Positions 10,173 through 19,202 of a stretch of DNA of 64,000 nucleotides are shown piece by piece. Each line of letters starts with the position of its first letter. Position 1 is the stretch's first letter. A program made the translations under genes and the position numbers. The stretch covers positions 1-64,000 of the forward strand of contig CAZYAO010000018.1 in assembly GCA_964645715.1 (NCBI GenBank). Reading direction: 5' to 3'. Under the pieces are notes generated by a model. That model made no database searches. It had not been told where the DNA came from and saw only the letters and a list, made by a program, of their open reading frames with translations. Source of the stretch: JAUMBM01 sp964645715 (GTDB lineage Bacteria; Bacteroidota; Bacteroidia; Chitinophagales; Saprospiraceae).

Positions 10173-10317
10173 GTTTTTGGGCGGCTTTGGCCGCCCAAAA
10201 ACCAGTTGAGGTACATTTTGGCGGCTCTGGCCGCCAAAATGTACCAAACACCTTTTGGGCGGCTTTGGCCGCCAAAAAAACAAATGGCTTGGCGGCCCCA
10301 AAGCCGCCAAGCCATTT
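10172..10317. terminator. Cluster of four GGCGGC/GCCGCC hairpins
   Basis: Four adjacent inverted repeats fill the whole space between two convergent genes: 10172-10203 (14-bp stem, loop TTTG), 10210-10245 (16-bp stem, loop TCTG), about 10253-10278 (one-base bulge, loop TTTG) and 10282-10317 (15-bp stem, loop CCCAAA). All share the core GGCGGC-loop-GCCGCC with A/T runs at the stem base, so they could terminate transcription in both directions. Confidence 0.7.
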
Positions 10318-10692
10318 TTACCCCTCATACACAGGACTAAGGCGCAAAAGCTCCTCATCCGTGAACAATCGCGACTTGATGACAAAGCGCAGTCCGAGCG
10401 GGATTTCGAGCGAAAAGCTGGCACCTCTTCCCTTGACAACATCCAGCTCCAACTGCGTGTGTTGCCAGTACTTGAACTGAAAAGCCGACATGTAGAAATT
10501 GCAACCGGCCACCTGTCCCATCAGCACATCCTGGTCGCCCAATATGAGCTCACCCTCCTGGTAGCACATGGGCGCTGAGCCGTCGCAACAGCCGCCGCTT
10601 TGGTGAAACATCAGCGGGCCGTGCCGCTCGCGCAGCTGTGCAATAACGGCTGCGGCGGCCTCGCTGATAGTTACCCGGGGGATACTTTCCAT
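10318..10692 (-). CDS. DUF779 domain-containing protein
   Basis: The 124-aa product matches the DUF779 pattern: HGPLMFHQSGGCCDGSAPMC near residues 20-40, then GCNFYMSAFQFKYWQHTQLELDV, and a Gly/Arg-rich segment before FVIKSRLF. The paired cysteines and histidine suggest metal binding, but no activity is established. The start ATG overlaps the stop codon of the aldehyde dehydrogenase gene (TAATG at 10690-10694), so the two are translationally coupled; DUF779 genes commonly accompany such dehydrogenases, which suggests a role in the same aldehyde or alcohol metabolism. A longer frame extending upstream to 10851 only overlaps the dehydrogenase and is not needed. Confidence 0.85.
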   Translation of the reverse strand: MESIPRVTISEAAAAVIAQLRERHGPLMFHQSGGCCDGSAPMCYQEGELILGDQDVLMGQVAGCNFYMSAFQFKYWQHTQLELDVVKGRGASFSLEIPLGLRFVIKSRLFTDEELLRLSPVYEG

Positions 10693-12215
10693 TAGAAGAA
10701 ACCCAGTGGGTTTTTGCTGTAGGAAATGAGCATATTCTTCGTCTGCCGGTAGTGGTTGAGCATCATTTTGTGCGTCTCCCGGCCAATACCAGACTTTTTG
10801 TAGCCGCCGAAGGGTGCGTGCGCCGGATAAGCGTGGTAGCAGTTGACCCATACGCGGCCAGCCTGTACCGTGCGGGAGATCTGGTAAGCCTGGTGCATGT
10901 CGCGTGTCCAGACACCGGCACCCAGTCCGTACAGCGTGTCATTGGCGATGGCGACTGCCTCTGCTTCATCTTTGAAGGTGGTAACACACACCACCGGGCC
11001 GAAGATTTCCTCCTGGAATACGCGCATCTTATTGTGACCTTTGAGCAGGGTAGGCTCAATGTAGAAACCGCCTGCCAGGCCTTCGTTGTAGGCTGCTTTG
11101 CCGCCGCAAAGTATCTCAGCGCCTTCTTCCTTGCCGATTTCAATATAGTTCAGGATCTTCTCATACTGGTCGTTGGATGCTTGTGCGCCCATCATGGTTG
11201 ACGGATCCAGCGGGTGACCGAGTTTGATCTTCTGTACGCGCTCGATTACGCGCGCAATGAATGCATCATAAATGCTTTCTTCTATCAACAGTCGCGACGG
11301 ACAGGTGCAGACTTCACCCTGGTTGAGGGCAAACATGACGGCACCTTCGAGGCACTTATCGAAAAAGTCATCGTCGGCATCCATGATGCTCTTAAAGAAG
11401 ATGTTGGGCGATTTGCCACCCAGCTCGAGCGTCACAGGGACAATGTTTTGCGAGGCATACTGCATGATGAGGCGGCCTGTAGTGGTTTCTCCCGTGAAAG
11501 CTACCTTGGCAACCCGTGGGCTGGAAGCCAGCGGCTTGCCTGCTTCAATGCCGAATCCGTTGACGATGTTGAGCACACCGGCGGGGAGCAGGTGCTGAAT
11601 CAGTTCAGCGAAGACCAGGATGCCAACGGGCGTCTGCTCGGCGGGCTTAAGTACAACACAGTTGCCTGCGGCCAATGCAGGTGCTACTTTCCAGGCAGCC
11701 ATAAGCAGCGGGAAATTCCACGGAATAATCTGCGCAACAACACCCAGTGGCTCGGGAATATTGACGGATACCGTGGTGGCATCGAGTTCAGATACAGAAC
11801 CTTCCTCGGAACGGATGACGCCGGCAAAGTAGCGGAAGTGATCGACCGCCAGCGGCAGGTCAGCAGCCCGGGTTTCGCGCAATGGTTTGCCATTGTCCCA
11901 GGTTTCTACCCGTGCCAGCAATTCGAGGTTCTGCTCCATCACGTCGGCAATTTTGAGCAGTATATTGCTGCGCTCAGTAGCCGAACTGTTGTTCCACGCA
12001 GGAGCGGCTGCGTGCGCTGCATCCAGCGCCAGTTCAATGTCTTCAGCCGTCGAACGGGCCACTTGGGTGAATACCTGACCGTCAACAGGCGATATGTTCT
12101 CAAAGTATTCGCCCCTGACAGGCGCTACCCACTTGCCGCCAATGAAATTGTCGTAATGGGTCTTAAACTGAGGAGGAGCCAACAGAGCTCCTGTATCGGT
12201 TGCTACATTTCCCAT
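10692..12215 (-). CDS. NAD(P)-dependent aldehyde dehydrogenase
   Basis: The 507-aa protein is a full-length ALDH-superfamily enzyme that oxidises an aldehyde to the carboxylate. Visible landmarks are IPWNFP (Asn167, oxyanion hole), the general base Glu264 in LELGGKSP, and the catalytic cysteine in NQGEVCTCPSR (Cys303). The C-terminal PFGGYKKSGIGRE motif is also conserved. Sequence and DUF779 partnership resemble the acetaldehyde/aliphatic aldehyde dehydrogenases (AldB/ExaC group), but the substrate is inferred only. It is transcribed away from an AraC-family gene that probably controls it; the 317-bp divergent space contains overlapping palindromes. Confidence 0.93.
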   Translation of the reverse strand: MGNVATDTGALLAPPQFKTHYDNFIGGKWVAPVRGEYFENISPVDGQVFTQVARSTAEDIELALDAAHAAAPAWNNSSATERSNILLKIADVMEQNLELLARVETWDNGKPLRETRAADLPLAVDHFRYFAGVIRSEEGSVSELDATTVSVNIPEPLGVVAQIIPWNFPLLMAAWKVAPALAAGNCVVLKPAEQTPVGILVFAELIQHLLPAGVLNIVNGFGIEAGKPLASSPRVAKVAFTGETTTGRLIMQYASQNIVPVTLELGGKSPNIFFKSIMDADDDFFDKCLEGAVMFALNQGEVCTCPSRLLIEESIYDAFIARVIERVQKIKLGHPLDPSTMMGAQASNDQYEKILNYIEIGKEEGAEILCGGKAAYNEGLAGGFYIEPTLLKGHNKMRVFQEEIFGPVVCVTTFKDEAEAVAIANDTLYGLGAGVWTRDMHQAYQISRTVQAGRVWVNCYHAYPAHAPFGGYKKSGIGRETHKMMLNHYRQTKNMLISYSKNPLGFF

Positions 12216-12532
12216 GACTGCTTGATTTAAAAGTTAGGTAAAATGGATCAATGGTCGCAGCCGGCATTGCTGCACAGCTTTTGATGTCATAAAGGTAGGT
12301 ACAGAATAATAATATACTGTGTCACGATTCTACCAAATAGATAGTACAATGCTATCATTGTGGCGGCAGCCTGCCGGCAGAAGGGTAACTTTGACATTAA
12401 ATTGGTGCAAAAAACTTGTGGGTAAAATTATTTTTTGGTATTTTTATTGGAAATAGGGATTTGTGAGGCGTAGCTGCCTTGCAATATCCAAAATCTTTGT
12501 CCTTTTGCAACCAAATAAAATACGGTTACTGA
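12216..12532. other. Divergent regulatory region, aldehyde dehydrogenase/AraC
   Basis: No gene. This 317-bp AT-rich stretch must contain the promoters of both flanking genes. On the minus strand TACCTTTA, at about 12291-12298, is a 7/8 match to the Bacteroidota -7 element. Palindromes at 12340-12361 are listed separately. Confidence 0.6.
12340..12361. promoter_or_regulatory. Overlapping palindromes, candidate operator
   Basis: Two interlocked inverted repeats: GATAG-N7-CTATC at 12340-12356 and ACAATG-ctat-CATTGT at 12346-12361. Their place between an AraC-type regulator and its probable target suggests a binding site; no binding evidence exists. Confidence 0.4.
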
Positions 12533-13450
12533 ATGTATCTGCCCCCTGCGCATTTTAAAAATCGCCGACTGGAAACTTTGGTGGAAAACAGGACCGTGTA
12601 CAGCCTGGAGCAGGCGGAACTAAATATCTACGAGACACAGCTGGTGGCAGAAAAGGTGGAGCTAATGTTCAATAGCCCTGTGTTGGCGAGTATGTTACAG
12701 GGGAAGAAAGTAATGCACCTGAAAGATAAAGTATTCGATTTTTATCCTGGAGAGTCCGTGATTTTACCGCCGGGAGAACTCATGTGTATCGATTTTCCGG
12801 AGGCAACGCGCCAGAATCCCACCCACTGCCTGGCGCTTACGCTAGATCCTCAGCGGATACAGGATGTCATGACGTTGCTCAATGAGCAACGACCAAGGCT
12901 GGAAGAACATGGGGAATGGAAATTCACAGATTTTAATTTTCATTTTACCAATGATGTGGCCATTAATCAGATTATTAGTCGGTTGATTTGGCTGTTGGCA
13001 GAGAACCATCCCTCCAAGGCGGTTTTTGCTGAATTTATGATCAAAGAGTTGGTTATCAGGCTTGCACAAACGGATGCGCGTACAGTCATCTTCGACAATG
13101 CCCGGCAGCTGCAAAACCAGTCCCGATTGGCGTATGTCGTGCAGTATATTCGGGATCATTTGGAGAAGCCGCTGCAGATTGAGGAGCTGTGCAGAAAAGC
13201 CTGTATGAGTCAGGCGCACTTTTTTCGTTGCTTCAAAAATGAATTTGGGGTCTCTCCGCTGGATTTTATTCAGGCTGAAAGAATCAAGCTGGCGCGCAGG
13301 TTGCTCGGCGATCACCGTCGTAGCATCAGTGATGTGTGCTATGCATGTGGGTTCAACAGTCTGTCCTATTTCAACAAAATCTTTAAGCGGTTTGTGGGGC
13401 TTACGCCTTCGGCCTTCAGGCAGCGGGAGGGAGCTAAAGCTTTGTTGTAA
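12533..13450 (+). CDS. AraC family transcriptional regulator
   Basis: The 305-aa protein has a C-terminal AraC DNA-binding domain with two helix-turn-helix units: IEELCRKACMSQAHFFRCFKNEFG at roughly residues 221-245, then ISDVCYACGFNSLSYFNKIFKRFVGLTPSAFR at about 265-297. The N-terminal 190 residues are a cupin-like ligand or dimerisation domain of the AraC_N type (DFYPGESVILPPGE). It is divergently transcribed from the aldehyde dehydrogenase-DUF779 operon, so it is probably the local regulator responding to an alcohol or aldehyde. A long hairpin lies 40 bp beyond its stop. Confidence 0.9.
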   Translation: MYLPPAHFKNRRLETLVENRTVYSLEQAELNIYETQLVAEKVELMFNSPVLASMLQGKKVMHLKDKVFDFYPGESVILPPGELMCIDFPEATRQNPTHCLALTLDPQRIQDVMTLLNEQRPRLEEHGEWKFTDFNFHFTNDVAINQIISRLIWLLAENHPSKAVFAEFMIKELVIRLAQTDARTVIFDNARQLQNQSRLAYVVQYIRDHLEKPLQIEELCRKACMSQAHFFRCFKNEFGVSPLDFIQAERIKLARRLLGDHRRSISDVCYACGFNSLSYFNKIFKRFVGLTPSAFRQREGAKALL

Positions 13451-13935
13451 GCATTTTGCCGCAAACGGCGGCGAAATACTTACAACACGACTTTCATTTT
13501 TTGATTGTTGGAAACAATCAAAAAATGAAAGTTATCGCGGAAACGCGCACCGGTATGACCCCCAACCAAGGGGGGGGAAGGCGGGGGTCATCGACGGCAC
13601 GTGGGGGAACCTCAGAGTCTGCCTGGGGGGGAGACAGACGCGTGGGCAAATACCATTCACACAAATCAAAATGTTTTCAGCCAGCGAATGTCTGATTGTC
13701 GGTTGATGTTACAATGTTACAACCTTTCTTCGTTTTTTGCTATAGGTCAAAATTAATACATATTTTATATTGTTGATATATAGTGATTTGTAATTTGGAT
13801 GTATCACTTTTGTCTCAATGTATCTCCGATTTATTTTGGCAAAAAGATTGAAACTACGCAGCAAGGGAGCGCAAAAGGAGACATTTTTTGTGGTAGGTAG
13901 CCAGATGAGCGGTGGCTGTAGTCGCCACTTAGCGG
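13451..13935. other. Intergenic between convergent genes
   Basis: No gene is supported in these 485 bp. Besides the hairpin at 13490-13532, the arms ATGACCCCC (13555-13563) and GGGGGTCAT (about 13583-13591) enclose a G-rich run. The remainder is AT-rich without recognisable features. Confidence 0.6.
13490..13532. terminator. 20-bp perfect hairpin, 3-nt loop
   Basis: Arms at 13490-13509 and 13513-13532 are perfectly complementary with loop GGA. The stem contains a T6/A6 tract rather than being followed by one, so it looks symmetrical and could end transcription from both sides. Confidence 0.6.
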
Positions 13936-16900
13936 CTATAGTTGGGCTATAAAATTGTGCAAGCGGTCATCATTACCTTTGAGGTTGAGCTTTTCTTCCA
14001 GTCGATACTTCTTTTTATAGATACCCGGCATGCTTATATTGAAAATGGAGGCAACATCTTTGAGCGGAATATTGAGCTTTACGAGCATACAGAATTGAAT
14101 ATCGTATTCGGTAAGTCGGGGGTAATTCTGCTGAAGTGTACTGACGAATCCGGGGTAAATGAGATCAAATTTTTGACGCAGGCTTTGCCAGTATGCTTTG
14201 TCGCCCAACAGTTCGGGCTCCTCCTCTTTGGCCGTTGAGGTTGGCTGCTGCTGGCCGTTGTCAAACTCTTTCCTTATCAATTCATTTTCCCGGGCGATGG
14301 ACATGAGTTCTTCCTGCTGCTGGGTCACAATTTTTTCCAGAAAGCTGGCGCGCTCGGACTTCACCTGCTCAATTTCTGTCAGCAGGCGATACTTTTCTTT
14401 CAGTTCCCGAAGTTGGTTGGCTTTGATGCGATTCTTCCTTACAACCAGTAGGCCAATGATAAAGAGTAATAAGATTACAAGCGAGACGACGAGAATCCGC
14501 TTGCGCATCAACAGTTGCTGATTTTCAATCCGAGCCAGCAGATTTTGATTTTCAAGACGTTGATTTTCCGCTTGATAGTACAACTCAAGATCATGGATAG
14601 CAACCTGCTTTTCCAGCGCTAGCGAAGAGTCTCTGTGTGCCTCCAGCCTGCGCAGGAGCTTGAAGGCGGCAGCATAATTTTGCTGGGACTCGTAGGCCAG
14701 AATAATGTTGTCGCGAATGTTGTTGGCAACATCCGTGAAACCCAGAGAATCGGCACCTGCTTCGGCTTCTCGGTACGTGTTGAGTGCCTTTTCCCACAGC
14801 TCCTGCCGAAGGTAGAGATTGGCAAGCCCGGTTTTGGCATAAAAGATGCCGATAGCAATATTCTGTGCCTCACTTTCTTTCATGACATCCAAGTACAAGG
14901 CTTTCGCTTTGTCATATTCTTTAAGGGTATTTTCCTGGTATAGGTTGGCGAGGTTGTAGCGGGCAGCAATTTTGAAGCCATCGGGCAGTGAATCAATAAC
15001 GTAGTTGAAATAGTAGATAGCGCTGTCAATGTCAATGGACTTGTAGAGAATTCCCAGGTTGTTGAGTGCAGCTGCCAGCTCTTGGAGTTGGCCTGATTTT
15101 TTGATATGATAAACAGCCAGCTGCTGAAATTTTAGTGCCTCAGCACGGCTTCCAATGGCACTGTAAATATTGCCTATGTTGATACAGATGGCACCCAGAT
15201 TCTGATCTTCGTCATATTGTTTGTATATGGAGTAAGCTTCCATCAGCCATTTGATGGCTTCCGGATACTGGCCTCGCTTATATAAAATGCCACCGTAGGC
15301 TGCATACACCCATGCCCGGTCATCGCTCAAAGGCTGCCCTTGCTGGTAGGCAAGTGCAACTTCTATCCATTTGTCGAGTATGCTTCGCGAGCGCAACTCC
15401 TTGGAATCATCCAGGTGAATGGCTGTCAGTGTCCGTACAATCTGCTGGCTGTCGCGTTTTGTCTCAGCAATTTTGCAGGCTTCATGTGCTGCATAAAACA
15501 TGGAGTCCAGCTTTCCCTGTTGTTGGTATAGCTTGGTCTTAATCTGATAGGCCTCGATGAGTGTTGTTGGATTCAGCTGTCTTTCGGCTAAAGAATCGGA
15601 TAAAATCGTTTGCAGGTATGCCAGGATACTGTCGGGTTGTTCGTACTTTTTGACAAGACTTAATTGATGGATTTTTCGCTGGTGAGCGGACCGCAGGGAG
15701 TCGGAACCTGAGGAAAACGGATTTTCCTCACAAGCGGTCAACCCTAGCAGTGTACAGATAAGGGGGATACAAATGCACAGTTGCCGCAGATATTCTTCCA
15801 GGCTTTTATCACTGCCTTTGACGCTCATTTTTTCTTCCAGCCGGTATTTTTTCTTGTACAAACTAGTGATGGTGATATTGAAGATAGCTGCAATGTCTTT
15901 AAGCGGGATATTCAACTTAGTGAGCATGCAGAATTGAATATCGCTCTGGGTAAGTCTGGGGTGGTTAACTTGCAGACGTTCGATGAATCCGGGATATAGA
16001 AGGTTGAATTTGAGCGTCAGATGCTGCCAATAGTGTTTAGCGTTCAGGCTGTACCTGGAAGGATCCTCGGTAATCAGTTCCTGTAGCTGTTTTTCATTAA
16101 TATGCATGCGAATGCTGGCATTTTCGCCTGCGATGGACATGAGTTCCTCCTGTTGTTGCGCAATCAGTTGTTCGTACAGCTTGGTTCGTTCTGTTTTCCT
16201 GCTTTCGAGTTCGGAGAGTAGCTGGTATTTTTCTTCCAGCTCCTGCAGTTGTCTGCTCTTTCGTCGCTGCTCGCGCAGGAACAGGGCGATGGAGAAAAGC
16301 AAGATGATGATGATGATGACGGCAATGAGGATGCGGTTGCCGGTATTAAGCTGTTGATTCTCTGCGTAGGCCAGCAGTTTTTGGGTATCCAATTTTTGGT
16401 TTTCACGTTCGTAAAAGAGTTCCAGATCGTGGATGGCGATTTGTTTCTGCAGTGTTTTCACAGAGTCTTTCCATACCTTTTGTGCGCGCAGCGACACAAA
16501 CGCCTGCTGGTAGTTGCCCTGCTTTTCCAGGGTTTCCACGATGTTATTTTTGATTTCGAAGGATATATCTGTAAGTCCCAATGTATCAGCGACTTTAGCT
16601 GCTTCTTGGTACAGTTGAAGGGCTAAGGGGTAGTTTTTGTTCTCAAAATGATAGTAGGCAATTCCTGTATTGGCATACAGGACACCCATATCGTTATCAG
16701 TTTCTTTGCTCCTGTCTTTTACCTCATTGTATAGGCGTAGCGCTTCAGGCAGATGCTCTCCGGTAAATACATACAGATTAGCCAGATTAAATTTGGCCAT
16801 GAGGGTGTATTGGTCATTGGCGGGCAGGGAGTCAATGATAAACTTGTAGTAGTGCGCTGCGCTGTCCGGGTTGACAGACCGATAGCTGGTGCCCAGATTG

Positions 16901-17622
16901 TTGAGGGCCGATGCTATGCCGGAGGTATCCCGGGCACGGTGCATGTAAGAAAGTGCCAGCCTAAGGTACTTGATATCTTTGTCATGGCTGTTAATGGCTT
17001 TATACAGATTACTGAGGTTTATACTGGTGTATCCAAGTGCTGTATAGTTGCGGGTTTGGGTAAATATTTGATACGCCTTGAAAAAAAATGGCTGTGCTTC
17101 TGCGTAGTTGTTATCATAATATAAGCGGATAGCCCGCAGTGCGTAGACCAATGCATGTTCATCAGTTGCTTTGTGTTCGCCAGATAAAAAGTGAATGGCG
17201 ATGTTGACCCATTTTTCAATTCGTCGATGTTCAACCAGCCCCAGCGTATTGTGTCCAATAATGGCCAGTGACTGAATAATCTTTAGTGTGTCAGCAGTAG
17301 CCAAAGCCAGGTTACAGGCCCGGTTCAGGTGGTAATGCAGGGAGTCTTCGGTCGATTGTTGTTGGAAAATGGCTGCCTTGAGTTGGTGTGCACCAATGCG
17401 GACAGCCGCCTGGCTGCGCTGTCGGTAAAAAGGATCGGCTAGTATTCCGGTGGCTATGTTGTGCAGACTGTCGGGATTGGAAAAAGAGCTGCTGCGACTT
17501 AGTTTGTACAAGGATTCGTACTGCACAGGCAGCTGCAGATTGGCTGGCTGCTGTGGCTTGTCACATTGGCTGAACAACAATGCCACGGCAATCCATCTCA
17601 GTAGGCAGCTAATCCGATGCAT
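13936..17622 (-). CDS. Fused double TPR-transmembrane-HTH regulator
   Basis: About 1228 aa made of two homologous modules. Each has an N-terminal lipoprotein-like signal, five or more tetratricopeptide repeats, one transmembrane helix, a Gln/Glu/Leu-rich coiled coil and a C-terminal LuxR-like helix-turn-helix (LTQSDIQFCMLTKLNIPLKD in the first, LTEYDIQFCMLVKLNIPLKD in the second). Single-module relatives are membrane-bound TPR regulators of Bacteroidota. The first module ends LEEYLRQL, which aligns with the natural end LHNFIAQL of the second. The codon after it is TGC (15775-15777) and the chain runs straight into a buried lipoprotein signal, CIPLICTLLGLTAC. No in-frame ATG, GTG or TTG lies between the junction and that signal. 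A one-base TGA-to-TGC change would explain the fusion; sequencing error is possible. I start at 17622 (MHRISCLLRW); Met at 17640 is an alternative. Confidence 0.8.
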   Translation of the reverse strand: MHRISCLLRWIAVALLFSQCDKPQQPANLQLPVQYESLYKLSRSSSFSNPDSLHNIATGILADPFYRQRSQAAVRIGAHQLKAAIFQQQSTEDSLHYHLNRACNLALATADTLKIIQSLAIIGHNTLGLVEHRRIEKWVNIAIHFLSGEHKATDEHALVYALRAIRLYYDNNYAEAQPFFFKAYQIFTQTRNYTALGYTSINLSNLYKAINSHDKDIKYLRLALSYMHRARDTSGIASALNNLGTSYRSVNPDSAAHYYKFIIDSLPANDQYTLMAKFNLANLYVFTGEHLPEALRLYNEVKDRSKETDNDMGVLYANTGIAYYHFENKNYPLALQLYQEAAKVADTLGLTDISFEIKNNIVETLEKQGNYQQAFVSLRAQKVWKDSVKTLQKQIAIHDLELFYERENQKLDTQKLLAYAENQQLNTGNRILIAVIIIIILLFSIALFLREQRRKSRQLQELEEKYQLLSELESRKTERTKLYEQLIAQQQEELMSIAGENASIRMHINEKQLQELITEDPSRYSLNAKHYWQHLTLKFNLLYPGFIERLQVNHPRLTQSDIQFCMLTKLNIPLKDIAAIFNITITSLYKKKYRLEEKMSVKGSDKSLEEYLRQLCICIPLICTLLGLTACEENPFSSGSDSLRSAHQRKIHQLSLVKKYEQPDSILAYLQTILSDSLAERQLNPTTLIEAYQIKTKLYQQQGKLDSMFYAAHEACKIAETKRDSQQIVRTLTAIHLDDSKELRSRSILDKWIEVALAYQQGQPLSDDRAWVYAAYGGILYKRGQYPEAIKWLMEAYSIYKQYDEDQNLGAICINIGNIYSAIGSRAEALKFQQLAVYHIKKSGQLQELAAALNNLGILYKSIDIDSAIYYFNYVIDSLPDGFKIAARYNLANLYQENTLKEYDKAKALYLDVMKESEAQNIAIGIFYAKTGLANLYLRQELWEKALNTYREAEAGADSLGFTDVANNIRDNIILAYESQQNYAAAFKLLRRLEAHRDSSLALEKQVAIHDLELYYQAENQRLENQNLLARIENQQLLMRKRILVVSLVILLLFIIGLLVVRKNRIKANQLRELKEKYRLLTEIEQVKSERASFLEKIVTQQQEELMSIARENELIRKEFDNGQQQPTSTAKEEEPELLGDKAYWQSLRQKFDLIYPGFVSTLQQNYPRLTEYDIQFCMLVKLNIPLKDVASIFNISMPGIYKKKYRLEEKLNLKGNDDRLHNFIAQL

Positions 17623-18257
17623 GAAAACATGGTATCGCATGAAACAATCCCGAGGCTTACTATATGGACAAAATAGTCGGTTGTGTATACGCGGGATTAC
17701 AGAAATGCAGGGCTTGCAGGCTTATTTTCACACGCTTGCCTGTTCACCTGATATCCCCCTATTCCCCTGAAGTCAAATGTAATCCAATTTTTGAATATAC
17801 GAAATACTGTTGTTGGGTGATCGCTGCTTTCCTTGCCTGTGTGCATGCGTTCTGCTACTAAGATTGCAGGGCTACGCCCCGGGTCATACACGTATCATCA
17901 GCAGGCGTTCCGCGATGAAGATTAAGACTACGCCCCAGCTTNNNNNNNNNNNNNNNNNNNNNNNNNNNNNNNNNNNNNNNNNNNNNNNNNNNNNNNNNNN
18001 NNNNNNNNNNNNNNNNNNNNNNNNNNNNNNNNNNNNNNNNNTACACGTATCATCAGCAGGCGTTCCGCGATGAAGATTAAGACTACGCCCCAGCTTTTTA
18101 CAGAAATCCCCCCCGGGGCACTAGCCCCTCCCAATCTTCATAGCACAACAGCCCCACCCCCTCCCAAGGGGCGTAGCCCCGACATCTCCCCCCCACACAC
18201 CAATAATTTGGCGCACGCCTCCTTTCACCATGAACTTTTTTACCCCCACACAGTTAC
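17623..18257. other. Intergenic with assembly gap
   Basis: No convincing gene. Includes the upstream region of the TPR regulator, an artefactual N gap, two GGGGCNNNGCCCC-type palindromes (17869-17879, 18168-18180), and a C-rich stretch before the next gene. Confidence 0.6.
17942..18041. other. Assembly gap with duplicated 55-bp flanks
   Basis: The flanks 17887-17941 and 18042-18096 are identical over 55 bp, as at the gap near 10 kb, so no real sequence need be missing. Confidence 0.95.
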
Positions 18258-19016
18258 ATGCTCATGAAACTGAAAAAAATCCTCTTCGTCGCTATAATCA
18301 TCCTGGCCACCGCCGTCATCGGCTTCCTCTGGCTGCGCCTGCGGCTGCATGAAAAGGAACCCCAGGGCACACAGGGAGCCGAAGCCGAAATGCTCACCCA
18401 ACAGGTGTACAACAGCCTCAACAAACCAGCCTGGGACAGCACCGACTGGGTACGCTGGACTTTTCGCGGGGATCACCACTATCTCTGGGACAAGCGCAAC
18501 AATCGCCTGCAAGCCCGCTGGTCCAACATAAGCGTGAACATGGACCTGCACACCCAACAAGGAACGGTCTCCCGAAACGGTCAGCCACTGAAAGGCCGAA
18601 AGGCCGCCCGCTTGCTGAAAAAAGCCTATGCCAACTTTTGCAATGATAGTTTTTGGCTGGCAGCACCCTACAAACTGACAGACCCCGGCACCGAACGCGC
18701 AGTCGTCACGCTAAGCGATGGCCGCAAAGGACTAAAAGTCACCTACGGCAGCGGAGGCGTCACGCCCGGAGACAGCTATGTGTGGGTGCTCGATGACACA
18801 GGAAGGCCAACCTCATTCAAAATGTGGGTCTCCATCCTGCCAATAGGCGGCCTCGAGGCCAGCTGGGAAAAATGGGTAGAGCTGCCCACTGGCGCCCGAC
18901 TGGCTTCCTTCCACCTGCTGGCAGGAAAGATTCAGTCGCGCGTGGACCATATCGATGGCGGTAGGGGAGCCGCCCCGGTACTGACGCTGCCTGCAACAGA
19001 GAAGGTCAACTCATAG
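18258..19016 (+). CDS. Hypothetical membrane-anchored protein
   Basis: The 252-aa product has one N-terminal transmembrane helix (ILFVAIIILATAVIGFLWL) followed by a soluble domain. That domain is rich in Trp and aromatic residues and in beta-strand-like segments (VRWTFRGDHHYLWDKRNN, LKVTYGSGGVTPGDSYVWVLD, TSFKMWVSILPIGGLEASWEKWVELPTGARL). The alternating strand pattern recalls LolA-like or outer-membrane-lipoprotein-sorting folds, but I do not recognise a named family. Two start codons are in frame (18258 and 18264). It stands alone, with a hairpin pair after its stop and the ygiQ promoter beyond that. Confidence 0.7.
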   Translation: MLMKLKKILFVAIIILATAVIGFLWLRLRLHEKEPQGTQGAEAEMLTQQVYNSLNKPAWDSTDWVRWTFRGDHHYLWDKRNNRLQARWSNISVNMDLHTQQGTVSRNGQPLKGRKAARLLKKAYANFCNDSFWLAAPYKLTDPGTERAVVTLSDGRKGLKVTYGSGGVTPGDSYVWVLDDTGRPTSFKMWVSILPIGGLEASWEKWVELPTGARLASFHLLAGKIQSRVDHIDGGRGAAPVLTLPATEKVNS

Positions 19017-19053
19017 TGTTCAAGAGGCAGTTCACCGCCTTTGGCGGTAAAAT

Positions 19054-19091
19054 ACATTGTACAGGTTTTTTTCAAAAAACCTGTACAATGT
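19054..19091. terminator. 18-bp perfect hairpin, 2-nt loop
   Basis: Arms 19054-19071 and 19074-19091 are perfectly complementary with loop TC, and are preceded by a smaller hairpin ACCGCC-ttt-GGCGGT at 19034-19048. Probable end of the preceding gene. Confidence 0.6.
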
Positions 19092-19110
19092 GTGATCACC
19101 TTTTTATCGT

Positions 19111-19139
19111 TTTGGAGAACGATATAGCACTTATATTTG
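19111..19139 (+). promoter_or_regulatory. Bacteroidota-type promoter for ygiQ
   Basis: TTTG at 19111-19114 and TATATTTG at 19132-19139 fit the TTTG/TAnnTTTG promoter of Bacteroidota with a 17-bp spacer. The expected transcript start near 19146 leaves a leader of about 57 nt. Confidence 0.55.
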
Positions 19140-19202
19140 TACCCTTGAAGTACCATTATAACCCACAAGGGCTGTTTTCATAAAGCGAGGGACGATAAAA
19201 AC

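Noticed and set aside
10693..10851. N-terminal extension of the DUF779 protein
   Set aside because: The extension overlaps the aldehyde dehydrogenase gene entirely, and the ATG at the TAATG junction matches the family start.
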